A DNA stretch of 64,000 nt from Euborellia annulipes (lineage: Eukaryota; Arthropoda; Insecta; Dermaptera; Anisolabididae), in assembly GCA_023213315.1 (NCBI GenBank), contig JAKCPI010012695.1, positions 62,001-126,000 on the forward strand. Direction: 5' to 3'. Position numbers and translations under genes: made by a program. The notes below the pieces were generated by a model. That model saw only the letters and a program-made list of their open reading frames with translations, searched no databases and had not been told where the DNA came from. Positions 27,916 through 42,900 of this stretch are shown in pieces; the first letter of the stretch is position 1, and every line of letters begins with the position of its first letter.

Positions 27916-30900
27916 TATTCAAAATGTCTTTTATGATTAAACATAAATTTAAAAAAATTAAATCAAAGAATACAACAATCAAAAATATAAAAACTTTCGA
28001 CTGTAAATTAAAATAAATTATATACTAGATTATATGTTTCAAAATATTTATTAAATAATAATTTATTCGCATTTCAACACTCATTTGTGAGAATTAATTA
28101 ATAAATATTTAATTTTTTTTTTTTTTTTAATATTTTTATAGAGGATTTAGAGGGAAAATTATAAAAAGCTAATGAATACCCTAGAATCAGAGAAAGATAA
28201 AATGGTCATTGACCTTTTTATTCCTTGATAAACGATGGCATCGAACGACTGATATATTTATTTGATAACAAACGGAAAGCAAAAGTTGTTTCTTTGTCGT
28301 GACCCGAAAGAAGGCGTGGGTGAAGAATCTGTCTGTCTGTCTGTCTGTCCATTTATCAAACAGGATTAGATGGACGTTATTAGATGGAGAGAGAGAGAGA
28401 GAGAACAAGTTCACCCCCCCCCTCGATCGCAAGGGGATAATTTCGCCGCCTCTTAAAGGCTTTTATCCATTTTATAAAAAAAAAAAACTGGTTTATAAAA
28501 GATGACAAAGTTGGTTGGTGGTCTCTTTTTTAACTTTTTTTTTTATATTCGAATATGTGTTAACAGTTGGAAGAAGAAAAAATATATCTTGTAAAAATTT
28601 ATACGAGGTTATGTATTGTTATAAAAGAAAGAGGTTATTTATTATTGCATCTAAAAAAAAAAGTATTAATCATTTATTTAAAATCAGAAATAAATAAATT
28701 TATATGATTTTAAATATCAAATTACTTTTGTCTTGCTAAAAATTCAAAATGTCTGCTTACTTAATTAAACAAACAATTCAACAATCGATAACCTTAAAAA
28801 GAAAAATTCAAAATGGCTACTTCTTTAATTAACCAAACAATTCAACAATCGATAACCCTAAAAAGAAAAATTCAAAATGTCTGCTTACTTAATTAAACAA
28901 ACAATTTAACAATCGATAACCCTAAAAAGAAAAATTCAAAATGTCTGCTTACTTAATTATTCAAACAATTCAACAATCGATAACCTTAAAAAGAAAAATT
29001 CAAAATGGCCTTTTGTTAAAAGACAGAATTCTTATTCCAAATACATTTCAACTCGGATGAGTCGAAACGTCAACATGGTGGGAATAAAATAATGAAATAC
29101 AACTAGCTGGAGATTTTCTTCTCCTTTTCACCTATCCCTTTTCTAATTATTATATTCTCTGCTTAAAGAAGCCAATTTTAACATTATATTGGAGGTTATG
29201 TTAGGTCTGAATATAAACCTGAGTTTGCCCTGTATTCTTTGCTTTATTTCCATTTTAATTAAACCTAAATAAAGGATTAATTTTAAGGTATTATAAAAAC
29301 CAAATATTTTTTATACACAAAATTTGGAATGTGAAAAATAATTTATTCTAGATTATTATGATTAAGAAATAAATTCAATGAATATATTTAAAAAAAAGAG
29401 TATTTATTTAGTTGTTAACCTTGATAATATATTTATTATGTATTTATTTAGGTTTTATAAACCAACTACGCACAAATTTTTTTTTATTTAAATATTAAAT
29501 TCCTGATTTTAGGTATTAAATTTATAAATTGTTTGTTGTTATTTAAAAGCCGTTTTAAATTAAAGACTAATTTGACTTTAGTAGTGAAAAATGACTCCAT
29601 TTTAACATAACCTCAATATCATTTACATAAAATGATCGTTGTTGTTGTTATTAACAAGCCCATCTTATAGGCAATCTAACAACAACAACAACAAAGATTG
29701 CAAAAATCCAAAGAAAAAGCTTATTAAAATATTTCCACGTCAACGTCTTCTTTCCAATCAATCGAGGTTATGTCCCAATTGAATGAAGAAGAATCGCTTT
29801 CACTTAAACTACGTACGGACGGACGGACAGACGGGATGCTGTTTCAGTGAACAGCCAGCCAGCCACTGGATGGATGCTGGGAATTGGGCCAGAATAAGTT
29901 CAAGGGTTAAACATAGCGTTGGCCAGCCAGGCGAGGGATCAAATTATGCAATAATACTCTTTGAAAAAAAAATTAATCTTCGATTTCGTTATAAAATTTT
30001 ATTTATTATTGAATTTACGTATTAATTATTTAATTAAAAATAATGTTTTATTTCTGTTTATATTATTCTACATATACCCTTAAAAGAAAAATTCAAAATG
30101 GATTCTTTAAATAACAAAAATATTAAATAAAGCAAAGAATACAGGGCAAAGGGATTCAAAGAGATTAGATAATTGTTTACTTTTATATCCAGGCCTAACA
30201 TAACCTTAACAAGACAACAAAGATAGGAATGATAGTTGAGGTTATGTCAAAATGGCGTCATTTTTTTAAAACGATTTTTAAATAAGATGACAACAATAAT
30301 CAATTATTAAATATTGTTAATTGTTAATAACCAATTATTAAATATTGTTATCTAAAAATTTTTGTTAATTAATTTAAAAATAATAAAAGAAAAAATGTTA
30401 AATGAATAATATAAAATTATTTGTTTTTTATTTACATTTTTTTAAGTTAATTTTAATTAAATTTAACAATAATAATATTGTATCTAGTTTATATTATAAT
30501 TCCTAGAAGGTTCTCAATACAGGTGAGGTAATAATAAATATTTGAGGTTTTGTCACAATGGCGTCATTTTTTTTCTCTCACTGCTACTACCAAAGTCAAA
30601 TTAACCCCTAAATATTCATTCAGACTTTTAGTAGTGACTTTTATTATGAATTTCCCTTTTTATTTTTATTTTTTTTTGAATAAAGAAATCTTTTGATAGC
30701 AAGTGAACAAGGAGGGATGGATGCGTGTGTGTGTGTGTGTGTGTGTGTCATCGCCTTTGCCTTCTTCCTGAGTCTGAATAAAAGACTCTATTGTCATCTC
30801 TCTTTTTTTTCTCTCTTCCTTTCCAAATATTTGTTTTTGGTCACACCAGAGTTTATTCAACAGGATGGAAGGACTTTTTTTTTATCATGACGTAATTATA

Positions 30901-33900
30901 AACATATTTTATTTGTTAATGAAATAATTTTGTAATTGATTTAAAATAAATCATGGCCTAGGTCATGAGAATTATTGTCTAAAGCTAGAGGATTGTGTAA
31001 TCATTGTAATTTAATAGGTTAAATAAAATATTATTAATTTCAAAATGGCGATAGCGTTGTTTATGAATTTTTTTTTTTTTTTTTTTTTAAACATTCACAC
31101 TTTTTCTCATTCACACTTCCAATTCACACACATTCATACAGTCTTTTCGGCAACTTAGGCCATTTAAGACTTTTGACGATAACCGTTATGAATATATATT
31201 ATTTAGGGTCAGGCATTTTGTTTATGAATTAATTTTATTTAAAATTAATAATTTTGTTTAATAATAACCTGATATGCAATACTACGTGAGTCATAGTAAC
31301 CAATTCTACTTCTGTAGTCAAGTTAACAACAGAATATCTTGACTCAACAATGCATAACCTTATTTTTATCTTAAAAACATTTAATAAAATATAAAATAAA
31401 ATTTTAATTTGAGTAAGAAAATAATGGATACAATTTAAAGAGATCTTTAAAAAAAAACTAATATTTAATTTCAAAAATTGCTGAATAATAGAATGAAATT
31501 CAATTACTATTTAAATTGATAATTGTAAAATTATGAATTAAATTAGAAAAAGACTTTTTTTAATTTTATTTAATAATCATTGAGATTAAATAAATAAAAT
31601 AAAAACAATCGTGAAATTAGATTCAAAAAAAATCAAATCAAGTTTTAACCTCAATGATTTTTAATTATAAATATATTATAATTATAAATAAATTATTGAT
31701 TTGATTTAAAATTTATTTAATTAATATTATTGACAATGAAATATGATATCTTGTTATTGTTGTCAATTGTCCATTTATTGATTCTCACATAACCTTTTCG
31801 AATTGAAAGATTGATTAGAAAGCAGAAAAGAGGAAGGCGAGAGAGAAATCATAAGTTTAGAGGTGAATAAGAAGAGGTCAGGTCATTCATTCCATTCATC
31901 CATGCATCCATAAATGGGACAATGGGAAGGCCTACATTAATAAATCAATTCCCCCCTCCCCTCCTCCCCCTCTCCTTTTTCTAATACATAACCTCTTTAA
32001 TAAAAATATTATTTATTTTTAGATTATAATTTTATAAAAATAATTATTTTTTTAATTTAACTTATTATTAATTATTAAAGAGAAGTATTTAGTCATAATT
32101 AAAATTAAAATCTTTATCAATAAAAAGAAATCTTTAATAAAAGTTAATTTAAAATAAATTAATTTTTAAGGTTAAATTTAAATTCAAAGGGATGTAGATA
32201 TATATATATTGGACATCAAATTTTTTTTTTTATTTAACCAGAATAATTATCTTTCATTTATTAGACTATTAAAAACAAAAAAAATATTTTATTAATTTTA
32301 AAATAAATGAAATCAATAGTAAAAAAAATTAATTTTTATTTTGATTATTGCATCTTCTTAGATGACAACATAGAGTCAAATCGAACTAAATCAGGGATGC
32401 CAACCACATTCAAAAAAAAGTTTCTTTTTCGTTTTCTTTCATTTATTTGATAATAGCGAAATGAGAATTAGTGCGCATTTAATGACAATTTTATGACGTA
32501 ATTTTAAAATCAAAATAATTAAAGTTAAATTAGAAACTATTATTTTAAAAAATCTCCTCTAGAATCTAGATTTCGTTTTTTTTTTTTTTTTCTTGAGATT
32601 CACAATTAGAGTAGAAATTTTATAAAAAAAAAAGAAGAGGCAAAGAATATTAAATTGAAACGAATCGCTAATCTTTCAAAAAATTTTCAACTTGAAAGCC
32701 GCCATGACTGATTGTTGAATGCACAGCAACAACAACAACAACAACAACAACTGATGGATGATTCTTAAATTGAATCTATTATAAAAAAAAAAGAAAAAAG
32801 AGGAGCTGGTAATACGAATAAAATGATTCCATGTCAAAAGAAAAAGAGTATTTAAATTCCAATTAGATATAACGCAGAGAGAGAGACGGAATCACGGTAT
32901 CCCAGCTTAAAATTGCATTTTAATTGGTCGATGGTGATCGCGTTAAGAAGTCTTTGGGAATAAAATAAAAGAAAAAGAGTTAATTCAAGCGCCAGCTAAC
33001 CAACATAGCGGAAAATAAATGTATTCTTTGCAACTACAACAACAACAACAAATAAATAAATAAACTTCCCTTTTTATTTGAATTAGAATAAATAAGAAAT
33101 ATAACCTCTATTTTGATTTTTGTTATTTTGCATCAATATTCATCACTAGAGTGAAATTAACAACGATTTAAACTATTATGAAATTAACAACGATTTAAAC
33201 TATTAAATTTCTTGTCAAGATTTTGGATTATTTGGATATTATTATATAATATAAAAAAAGGAGATTCTCAATGCGGTTGGATAATAAATATTTGAGGTTA
33301 TCTCAAAATGGCGTCATTTTTTTCTCTCATTGCTACTTAAGTCAAATCTCCAAATATTTATTCCGACATTGATAAATAAAGAAGATGTAGAATATATATA
33401 AATTAATATATAACCTTATTTTGATTGTCATTATGACGTGTTATTTTGCATCAATATTAGTAGTAGTAGTATTATATTTTTTTGGCCTCCAACCGTCGGT
33501 AATTTAGCCACGGTTGCATCAATATTCATCACTAGAGTGAAATTAACGTTTTAAACTATTAAATTTATTGTTAGGATTTTGGATTATTTGGATATTATTA
33601 TATAATATAAAAAAAAGAAGGTTCTCAATGCGGTTGGATAATAATAAATATTTTAGGTTATGTTAAAAATGGCGTCATTTTTTTTCTGCCATTGCTACTT
33701 AAGTCAAATCAATCTTCAAAAATTGATTCCGACATTGATAAATAAAGAAGATGTAGAATATATATAAATTAAAATATATCCTTAGTTTAAATGTAAGATA
33801 TGTATTTCTTACAAAAAAAAAATATGTATAAATTTCGATATTGTTTGAATAAAGAAGATGTCGAATTTATTTATAAATAAAATAAGTATTTAAAATAATT

Positions 33901-36900
33901 CTTTTAAAAAATAATTTAAGCTTATAGAGATTCATAAGTTTTTATTAAATTATTGCCAATAAATCAAAAATACTAGATAATAAGTTTCAATGAAATGTTA
34001 AAAATTAATATTTTTAACACGCTGGGAGCCATCAAAACAAAAAAAAAAAAAAAACAAAAATTTAATTAATGCGTTAAAAAAACACTTACTCTAAATAAAT
34101 AGTTTAAAAAATTTAAAAGTAAATTTTTTTAAATAAATTTCTTTTGATTAATAATAGTTCAAAAATCAGGAGTCAGCTAAATATTGGGGGAAAATAAATG
34201 AATTCTTTGCAACAAAGATAAATACATTTCGATTTTGTTTTAATAAAGAAGATGTAGAATGTATATATATATATATATATTTAAATATATTTAAATTGAA
34301 ACATAACTTTATTTTGATTGTCAGATATTTCTTTCTTTTGAGAAATGAAATTATTTATCAATATATTTATTAATTTATAATTATACATTATTGACAATCA
34401 ATTAAAAAAATTATTTTACTTTTTTTAATTATTAAATGTTTTTCGGAATTTGATTTTATTAATTAAATTAATTATTTTCATTTTAAATACCCATAAAATC
34501 GAGAGATTTTGATTAAATTAGTATTAAAGAAGAACGTCATTTTGATTATATAATTTTTACAATTAACATTGACTCTAGTAGTGATAAAGATGACGCCATT
34601 TTTTGTATATAACCTTAAAAATTTTCTTATTTCTTTTGAAACAATCTCAGTTGTTGTTGTTGTTGTATGTGTAATAATAAAGTGAATCGTGAGTGGGAGG
34701 GAAAAAGACAGATGTTAATTACTTTGTAAGGCCCTAAAGCAACTGGGTAGAGCATTTTCATTTTCTTTCTCGCGCATCAAGTGAAGAAGGAAAGAAAGAG
34801 CGTGATGTATTAAAATTGGGTATAGGCTCTCTGGGAATTGCTCTCTCACTCGCTCAATGCACGTTTGCCCAGAAGAGGAGACACGATGCGAGCGAGGGTG
34901 GATCAATTCATCTCTCTATCACGAGAACATTTTTCCAATGAAATTGAGTCTCTTTGCAACGTAACAACAACAACAACAAGCCTTCAGGGGATTTCTTTGA
35001 AATTGTCGTAAAACGTCAATTAATTTCAACTAGATAATAACAACAACAAAAAAATCATTTTTTTTTTAGGTTAAAAAAATGGCGTCATTTATTTTTTAAT
35101 TTTTAAGGTTATATCAAAAATGGCGTCATCTTTACCACTACTGAAGTCAATATATTTTTTTTTTTCTAATCGAAAATTTATTTTAAGGTTATATAATCAA
35201 AATGGCGAAATTTTCGATTGAAAAAAAAAATATATTGACTTCAGTAATGATAAAGATGTCGCCATTTTTGATGTAACCTTAAAAAATAAATGACGCCATT
35301 TTTTTAACCTAAAAAAAAGAAAAATGATTTTTTTGTTTTCTCTTTTGTTGTTGAAATTAATTTACGTTTTACGACAATTTCAAAGAAATCCCCTGAAGAC
35401 TTTTTGTTGTTGTTATGCTGCAAAATTTTTTTTATGTTAAAAAAATGGCGTCATTCATTTTATAATTTTTAAGGTTATATCAAAAATGGCGCCATCTTTA
35501 TCACTACTGAAGTCAATGTTAGGCTAATTTTTTTTTTAATCGAAAATTTATTTTAAGGTTATAAAATCAAAATAGCGAAATTTTCGATTGAAAAAAAAAT
35601 ATATTGACTTCAGTAATGATTTTTGTTTTCACTTTTGTTGTTGAAATTAATTTTACGACAATTTCAAAGAAATCCCCTGAATGCTTGTTGTTACGCTGCA
35701 AAGAGACTCAATTTCATTGGAAAAATGTTCTCGTGATAGAGAGATGATGATCTTTAATCAAAATCGCTCTATTTTATACTTATTTAAAATGAAGACTTAC
35801 TGCTAATTAATTTAAATAATTAAAATAATTTTTTTAAATTGATTATTGGCAATAATTTATTATTATAAAAACATGAATGTAAAAAATATTTTTCTAAAGA
35901 AATAAATATCAGACAATCAAAATAAGGTTATGTATCAATTTGAAAAATCATTTTTTTTTTAGGTTAAAAAAATGGCGTCATTTATTTTTTAATTTTTAAG
36001 GTTATATCAAAAATGGCGTCATCTTTATCACTACTGAAGTCAATGTTAATTTTTTTTTTTCTTTAAGGTTATATAATCAAAATCACTTTATTTTATTTTG
36101 AAAAATTGATACATTCTTTTCACATCTTTTTTTAAACTGGCAAAACTTGTGTGAAATAAATAAACCGACGATTAATGTCACAACCTCAAAACTTCAATTA
36201 TTTTTTAATAAATTATTCTAAAATATTACTATTATTATTATATTAAAAATAAACTTAGTTTTTTTTTTTTCAATCATCAAATGTGTGTTTATAAAACGAT
36301 TAAATATTGCATATTGTTTAAGAGAGGGGCATTTGAATAAATATTTATATAGAAAAAAAAGCAATTCCTATTTATAGATGAATGAATATTAAAGTTTTAA
36401 TTCTAGAGGGGAACGCACTCCCTCCGTCACTTGGGCTTTAGATAATTAAGTGGCAAGAGAGATAAGAATGGACTCTATATTCTTTGGAAATATATTTTTA
36501 ACACAGAGCATCCATTCACTTATCAAATGTGTTTTGGTTGGTTCCAGTTCAAAGGTGACATCCTGTTTTTCTCAATGAATGAACCTTTGAATTTTATTTT
36601 TACTCTATATCTCTATGGAAATTAAATTTTATTTAAATAAATTATGTTAAACTTTTATTCCGGGCTAACATTTCTCACATTTAGTTGTTTTTAAAGGCAA
36701 AAGTTGGCAAAACTTTTTTTCTATTAATAATTACTAATTTAATTGAAATTATTGTAATTATTATTATTATTATTTATTTTTTTTTTTTATAACAAAAGAG
36801 GTTAGAATTTGAAAGAAAATTTATTAATAAAAGAATCTTTAAAAATCAAAGATGACTTCTTAAACCATTTTTATAATGGTTTGATTTATATACGATCTAC

Positions 36901-39900
36901 ATCTCTTAGCTTTTTAGTAAAATAAAGTTAGAAACAATTTTAGTTTTCTTTTCATAGTGAGTTTTTTTTTTTTAATTTGTTTTAAAGTCTTTTTAAAGTG
37001 AAACATTTCTCGCTTGGGACGGGAAGTGAACGCGTGACGAGGCAATGTCTTTACATTTTTTTCTATCTTTATATATATAAATATATTAGATCTACATCTC
37101 TTCGAAAATAAGTTTGTTTACTAAAATGAATTTAAAATTTTTAAATATACTCGTATATTTATGTTAATATTATTAAATGATAAACAATGTAAATAAATCT
37201 TTTATTATTAAATACTATGTAAGTATTAATTTCTGTTCTTTAATCGATAACTAATTTGACAACAACATCAGCGAATTAATTCTTTAATTAATGATCTTAA
37301 AAAGGAAAGGAAAAAGAAAAAAAAAATTTTATTCAAATGAGAAGTAATTATTTATGCTCAGTGTAAAACCAAAATATTTATGCGCTGTCCTTGAGATTAT
37401 AATTAGAATAATTTGAATAATATGAAAGAAAGAAAGAAAGAAAATATTCTCTTCTTTTCAAACATAAGTAGATATATTCGTAGGCTATTTTCATTCTGAT
37501 TTTTTTATAAGACTTTTTCCGATTCGATTGATGATGAAAAGAAATTCTTTGCTTATCAATTATTAATAAATATTTATTAATTAAATAAAATAATTGTGTA
37601 ATATTTTGTTTATTAGGCAATAAGCTGAGGTAATAAACAGGGGGGGGTCAAACTCGATTTGTTCACATTTTTCCCATTCCAAGAGAGTGACGTCATGGAG
37701 GTCCTCCTTTTGTAAAATATCTTTCGGGACAAACCATTTATAAATATTTATATACAGCATATTATTAATAAAGCAGTAAAAAGGCAAGATTTACTAAAAA
37801 TTATTATAACATTTAAAAAATTATTTATATTTAATTTAAATATTTTTTTTTTGTTTTTACAAATAACGTTAATAAAAAAAATGAAAAGATTTCGATTTTG
37901 TTTGAATAAAGAAGATGTAGAATATATATATTAATAAATTGAAACATAACCTAATTTATATTGTTAGTTTCTTTTAAAAATTAATGTTATTTATATTCTT
38001 AGTCTGGATAGTCTCTTGTTTCTCCTAAAAAAATATTATAAAACCATATAATTGTCTTTTTTTTTTTTTTTTTTTGTATTCAAATTATTCATATATTTTG
38101 ACTACTCTATAATTGAATTTAGTAGTTGAAGACACCTTTTTTTTTTTATTTTAACCTAAAAATATGATTTTTGAAAAAAAAAATGAAAGAAGCCATTTTT
38201 TTTTAACCTCAAAACAAATATATTATTTTTTCTAGAATTTGAGAAATTTGATAAAAATTTAATTTTCAACATATTTAATGGAATTTAATTTAAATTAGAT
38301 ATCAAAAGATATATGACGCAATTTTTATTTATGTATATTAAATATTTTAATTGAAAATTGGATATTATTTCATTTGACTAGTGAAGTGAGCCGCCTATTT
38401 GACTTCATTAGTAGAGTATACCGCCATTTTATCTAAATATTTAACCTAAAATTTGATTTTATATTAAAAATTAATTATTTTAGTGAACTTGTTATTAAAT
38501 TTTAATTAGATTTGAGTTGCGTTAAAATATTTCTTTCTTATTATTATTATTATTATTATTATAAGATAGCCTTGAGTTGACCACGTGTCTTTATTCCGTC
38601 ACGTTAGTTAGTCCTCTCCCTTTCTTTAAATATGTTTACGTAGCAATCAAATTAAAAAAAAAAAAAATAGGCAATAATTTAATTTACGATTCATTTCGCT
38701 CGCATTTTAATGGCGATAAACATAATAAGTGTGAATTTCATTGCAACATGAATTTTTGTTTATTTTTTTTTATTGTTGTTGTTTTTATAATTACGTAGTC
38801 CAACTGCCAAAGTCATTAAAAAAGATTTTATTTTTCATTAGATATCGTATTTTAAAGGATGTACTTTTAAAACCACTATCCTTGAGAATTCATCTATTTC
38901 TATTAATGAAATTTTACAATTTTCTCAATAATAATAAGGCCCAAATTGTTAAATAAAAAAATCAATTTCTTTATATATATATTTATATTCTTCTACATCT
39001 CTTTGAAAATGTCAAATAATAAAAAAAAAAAATTTTAATAAATTATTATTTGTTATAATAATAAATGTGAAATTATTATAGAAATTAGTAGGAAAATAAT
39101 AAATTTCAATTCTCACATTTTAAATTGAAATTATTGTAATATAATTTTTTTAAAAATTAGACTTTTTTTGATTAAACATATTTTCCATGACATGTAGAGT
39201 GTATATAAATACTAACTTTTATTTAGGCTTCTATATTTATTTCTCTTTTATTTTGTATTTAAAAATAAAGTTTTTAAAATATCTTAAATTAAATTAAGTT
39301 TGTATAATTTAATTATTAATAATTTTTTATTTAATAAATAATGAATAATGAATATTTATATATTCATTGATTTTTATACAATTATTTATTAAATATTATT
39401 CTTTTAATTGTTTAACAATCACAATAACGAAACTAATTATTATTATTTAATTTATTATTAGGTAATTTATAAAATAATTCTTGTTTATAAATTTTTATTT
39501 CCAAGAGATATAGAAGATATATAATAGTCAAATAATTAGAATTAGGCTAAAAAATTGAGGATTAATTAATTTATTTAATTTAGGTAAAATAATTTCTAAA
39601 GAGAAAATTTTTTACGATTATTATTTTTATTATTCTAATAAATTCTTGATGTGATGGCATGAAGAGGGAGACGTGCTATAAAAATGGACTAGCCAACCCA
39701 ACGGCTCTTCTTTTTCATCTTCTCCGGATGTGAGAGAAGGACAAGCATCGAGACATACAGACATGTCCGTGTGTCTGTCGCATACAAATCAAATTCAGAC
39801 TGAGATTTCTGTCTGTCTTAGCGCAAAAAAAAAATAAAATAAAAATTTCATTTTTTTTTTTCTTCGTGTTTGAGTGAAAGTCACGTTTATGTGAGACCGC

Positions 39901-42900
39901 AAAAGCAAAAGTCTTAATTCGTTTTTTTTTTTTTTAATATTCATTGAAATAGTTGAATATGTAATTGGAAAGAGAGAGGAAAAAAAAAATTTCTGTCACC
40001 TCAGCAGCAAACGAGACTTTCATTTTATTTCTGTTTATTATGAAAGTTTTTACTTTTTAATTTTTCCATTTATATACCATATATGAATATTTGAGAGGAA
40101 TTTATAAATTTATTGAGGTTATATCTCATTAATAGAGAATTTGTATATTTAAATAAATTTACAATTATTAGAATATTATTTATATAATCGATATGTAAAT
40201 ATATTTTGACATAGGCTCTATATATATAATTATATACAACTCTATATCTCTTGGAAAATTAGTTTATTAACCAAACAAACAACTAATTAAGTCTTTATTA
40301 TACAACAATACATCTAATTATTTTATTTTAATTGAAATATGAGAATTATTATTATTATAATTAAAATATTACGTTATTTTCAACCTACTCTAGTTATTTA
40401 ATGAATTTTCATATTTGAATAGAATTTTTATTACATTAAATATTCTTTTTTTTTTGGGTTAAAAAAATGGCATTATTTATAATATTTTGAAAAAAAAAAA
40501 AAAAAACTAAAATTTTAAGGTTATATAAAAAATGGCGTCATCTCTAACACTCCTGAAGTCAATTGTTAAATATTTTTTTAACTTTTTAAGGTTATATAAT
40601 AAAAATGGCGTCTTTCTTTCTTTATTACTGCTTAAGTCAAAATCTCTTTATTTTATAGTTAAAATTAAGACATAACACTAATTAATTTAAATAACTAAAA
40701 TCTAATTCAGAATAATTTTAAATCAATTATTAAAAATTAAAATAATTTTTTTAATTGATTATAGAATATTGGAATAATTAGATCTATTGTTGTTTAATAA
40801 GTCTTTATTAAACAACAATAGATCTAATTATTTTATTTTAAATGAATTATGAGAATTATTATTATTAAAATATTACGTTATTTTCAACATACTCTATTTA
40901 ATATAATTGTATGTTTGAAAATAATTTTTATTACATTAATAGATATTCTTATATTGTATATTTATAATCAACAAACAAGACAACAATGGCGCAACAATCC
41001 ACTTATTTAACCTTCATCTTTTTTATTTAACTTTCTCTTGCCTTCTTTAAAGACAAAAATAACTGATAAGAAAAATGAGATATATCAATATAATAAATAG
41101 ATTAAGTTATAATCTCTATACACAGTAGCGTAGCCAGGATTTCTGCTTGGGGGGGGGGGCCCAAAAATTTTTAACCCCCCCTCTTTTCCAAGAAAATTAA
41201 AGTGGAGAAATTTTTTTTAGATAATATAATAATTATAAATAAAAAACAAATAAAAAAAATTTTTTTTTCTTGAAATAAAAAATAATTTTAATACAAAATT
41301 CGTAAATATTAGAGATTTTTTCAATTATTTATAAATTTAGGAGAGTTAATAAAATAATTATTAAAAAAAAAAAAACATTAGGGAAAACAATAGGTATTTT
41401 TTTGTTTTGGAGAAGGCTTTGGCGGGGGCCGGCCCCCCTGGCCCCCCCCCTGAATACGCCACTGTCTATACATATAATTATATACTTCTAGATCTCTTGG
41501 AAAATTTGCATCCAGGTTTTTCCCTTTTTCTCTTAACACTATAATATTTATAGAAATTATTCTTTATTTAAAAAAGATTTATTTTTGCGTTCTAAAATTA
41601 AATAAATCATAAATCATAAATAAGTATTGTTCTAGTTTTGTCGAAATATATGAATCATTTTCAACACACGCATCTGTTTATTAAATCACGTGATCCTTCT
41701 ACTACGTGCTTGTTGCTATATAATTAGAGATTTTTTTTTTTCAAATATCGAAATCATTGAATGAATATAAAAAAAAACAAAAGCACACCGGAATTAGACG
41801 GCGGATATCCGATTTCGGATAATTAAATCTTCCGCAAAGTAGTGCACCGGATATACGCTATAATAATTGTATATATAAAAATAATAAATGCAAATCAAAG
41901 CATTTGAAAAAAAAAGAATATTTAAAAAAAAGAGGAGTTTTTATTTTCAATGAACCCTTTAAAAAAGGAGTTTAGGGTGTCAACTTGTAACGGAAATTCA
42001 ATACCTGGTTGCTAGATAGAGAAGCAGGTTCGGTTAAAAACGGAAGTCGAGGGGGGGAGGGGAGGGAAGGGGGCCCGCACTGACCGGAAAGGGATGGAGG
42101 GAAACATGTGCATTATGTCTAATGATGACGACGATAACGACAAAAAAATTGATATTTCCTTTGAAATTCCAGAAATTTACTTTCATAACATTTGGTAGCA
42201 TTGATTTCGAATGATTGCTAACTTTACTTTTATAAAAAAATAAATAATAACTATTTGTTGGAAAATTTGAGATTGCTTTGTATTTTGCTGATGAAATATA
42301 TAACCGAGTTTGAAAGATGAAATTTTAATATATAATCTATATCTCTTGAAATTTGGTTAAATTAATTTTACTTGAAATTAGTAATAATGAAAAATTTTTA
42401 ATTTATAATCAATTCCACAAAAATTATTAATTATTCTATTTTAATATTTTATTTATTATTTTAATTATCATAAAAATTGCATAATAATTAGTTTTGTTTT
42501 TAATTAATAAAAATATTCAACAATTGCCTACAACAATGCCCAAAAAAGATTTTTTATTTTTCTATATAATTTTAAATGTTGTATTTAATAATTTAATAAA
42601 ATCCAAAAGTAGTGTTTTTAAAAGGTAATTATTTTCTTTTTTATAAGTTAAGTGCGAAATTATAAAAAAATTTCATCCCATCTCACGGCCTAATTAATTA
42701 TTAAATAATTGTTTGCATTGTTTTCAGACTTGTTTATTTTTAACCTCACTTTTATAAAGGTTATCTTCTCTTATTTTAAATACGTATTTCCTATTCTATA
42801 GCACATTTTAATAAAACAGATGTTTAGGACTTGACACTATCCTTGTCTAAATCTTATATTATAGAAGACAAAAAAACAATATCTTCTTTTAATAAATATC

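Noticed and set aside
29783..30025. 80-codon + frame containing TDGQTGCC
   Set aside because: The start lies in a GACG-type microsatellite and the rest is low-complexity intron; no family resemblance.
34715..34906. 63-codon frame on the - strand in a higher-complexity island
   Set aside because: No homology recognised, no splice context and unremarkable length; kept only as part of a possible regulatory island.
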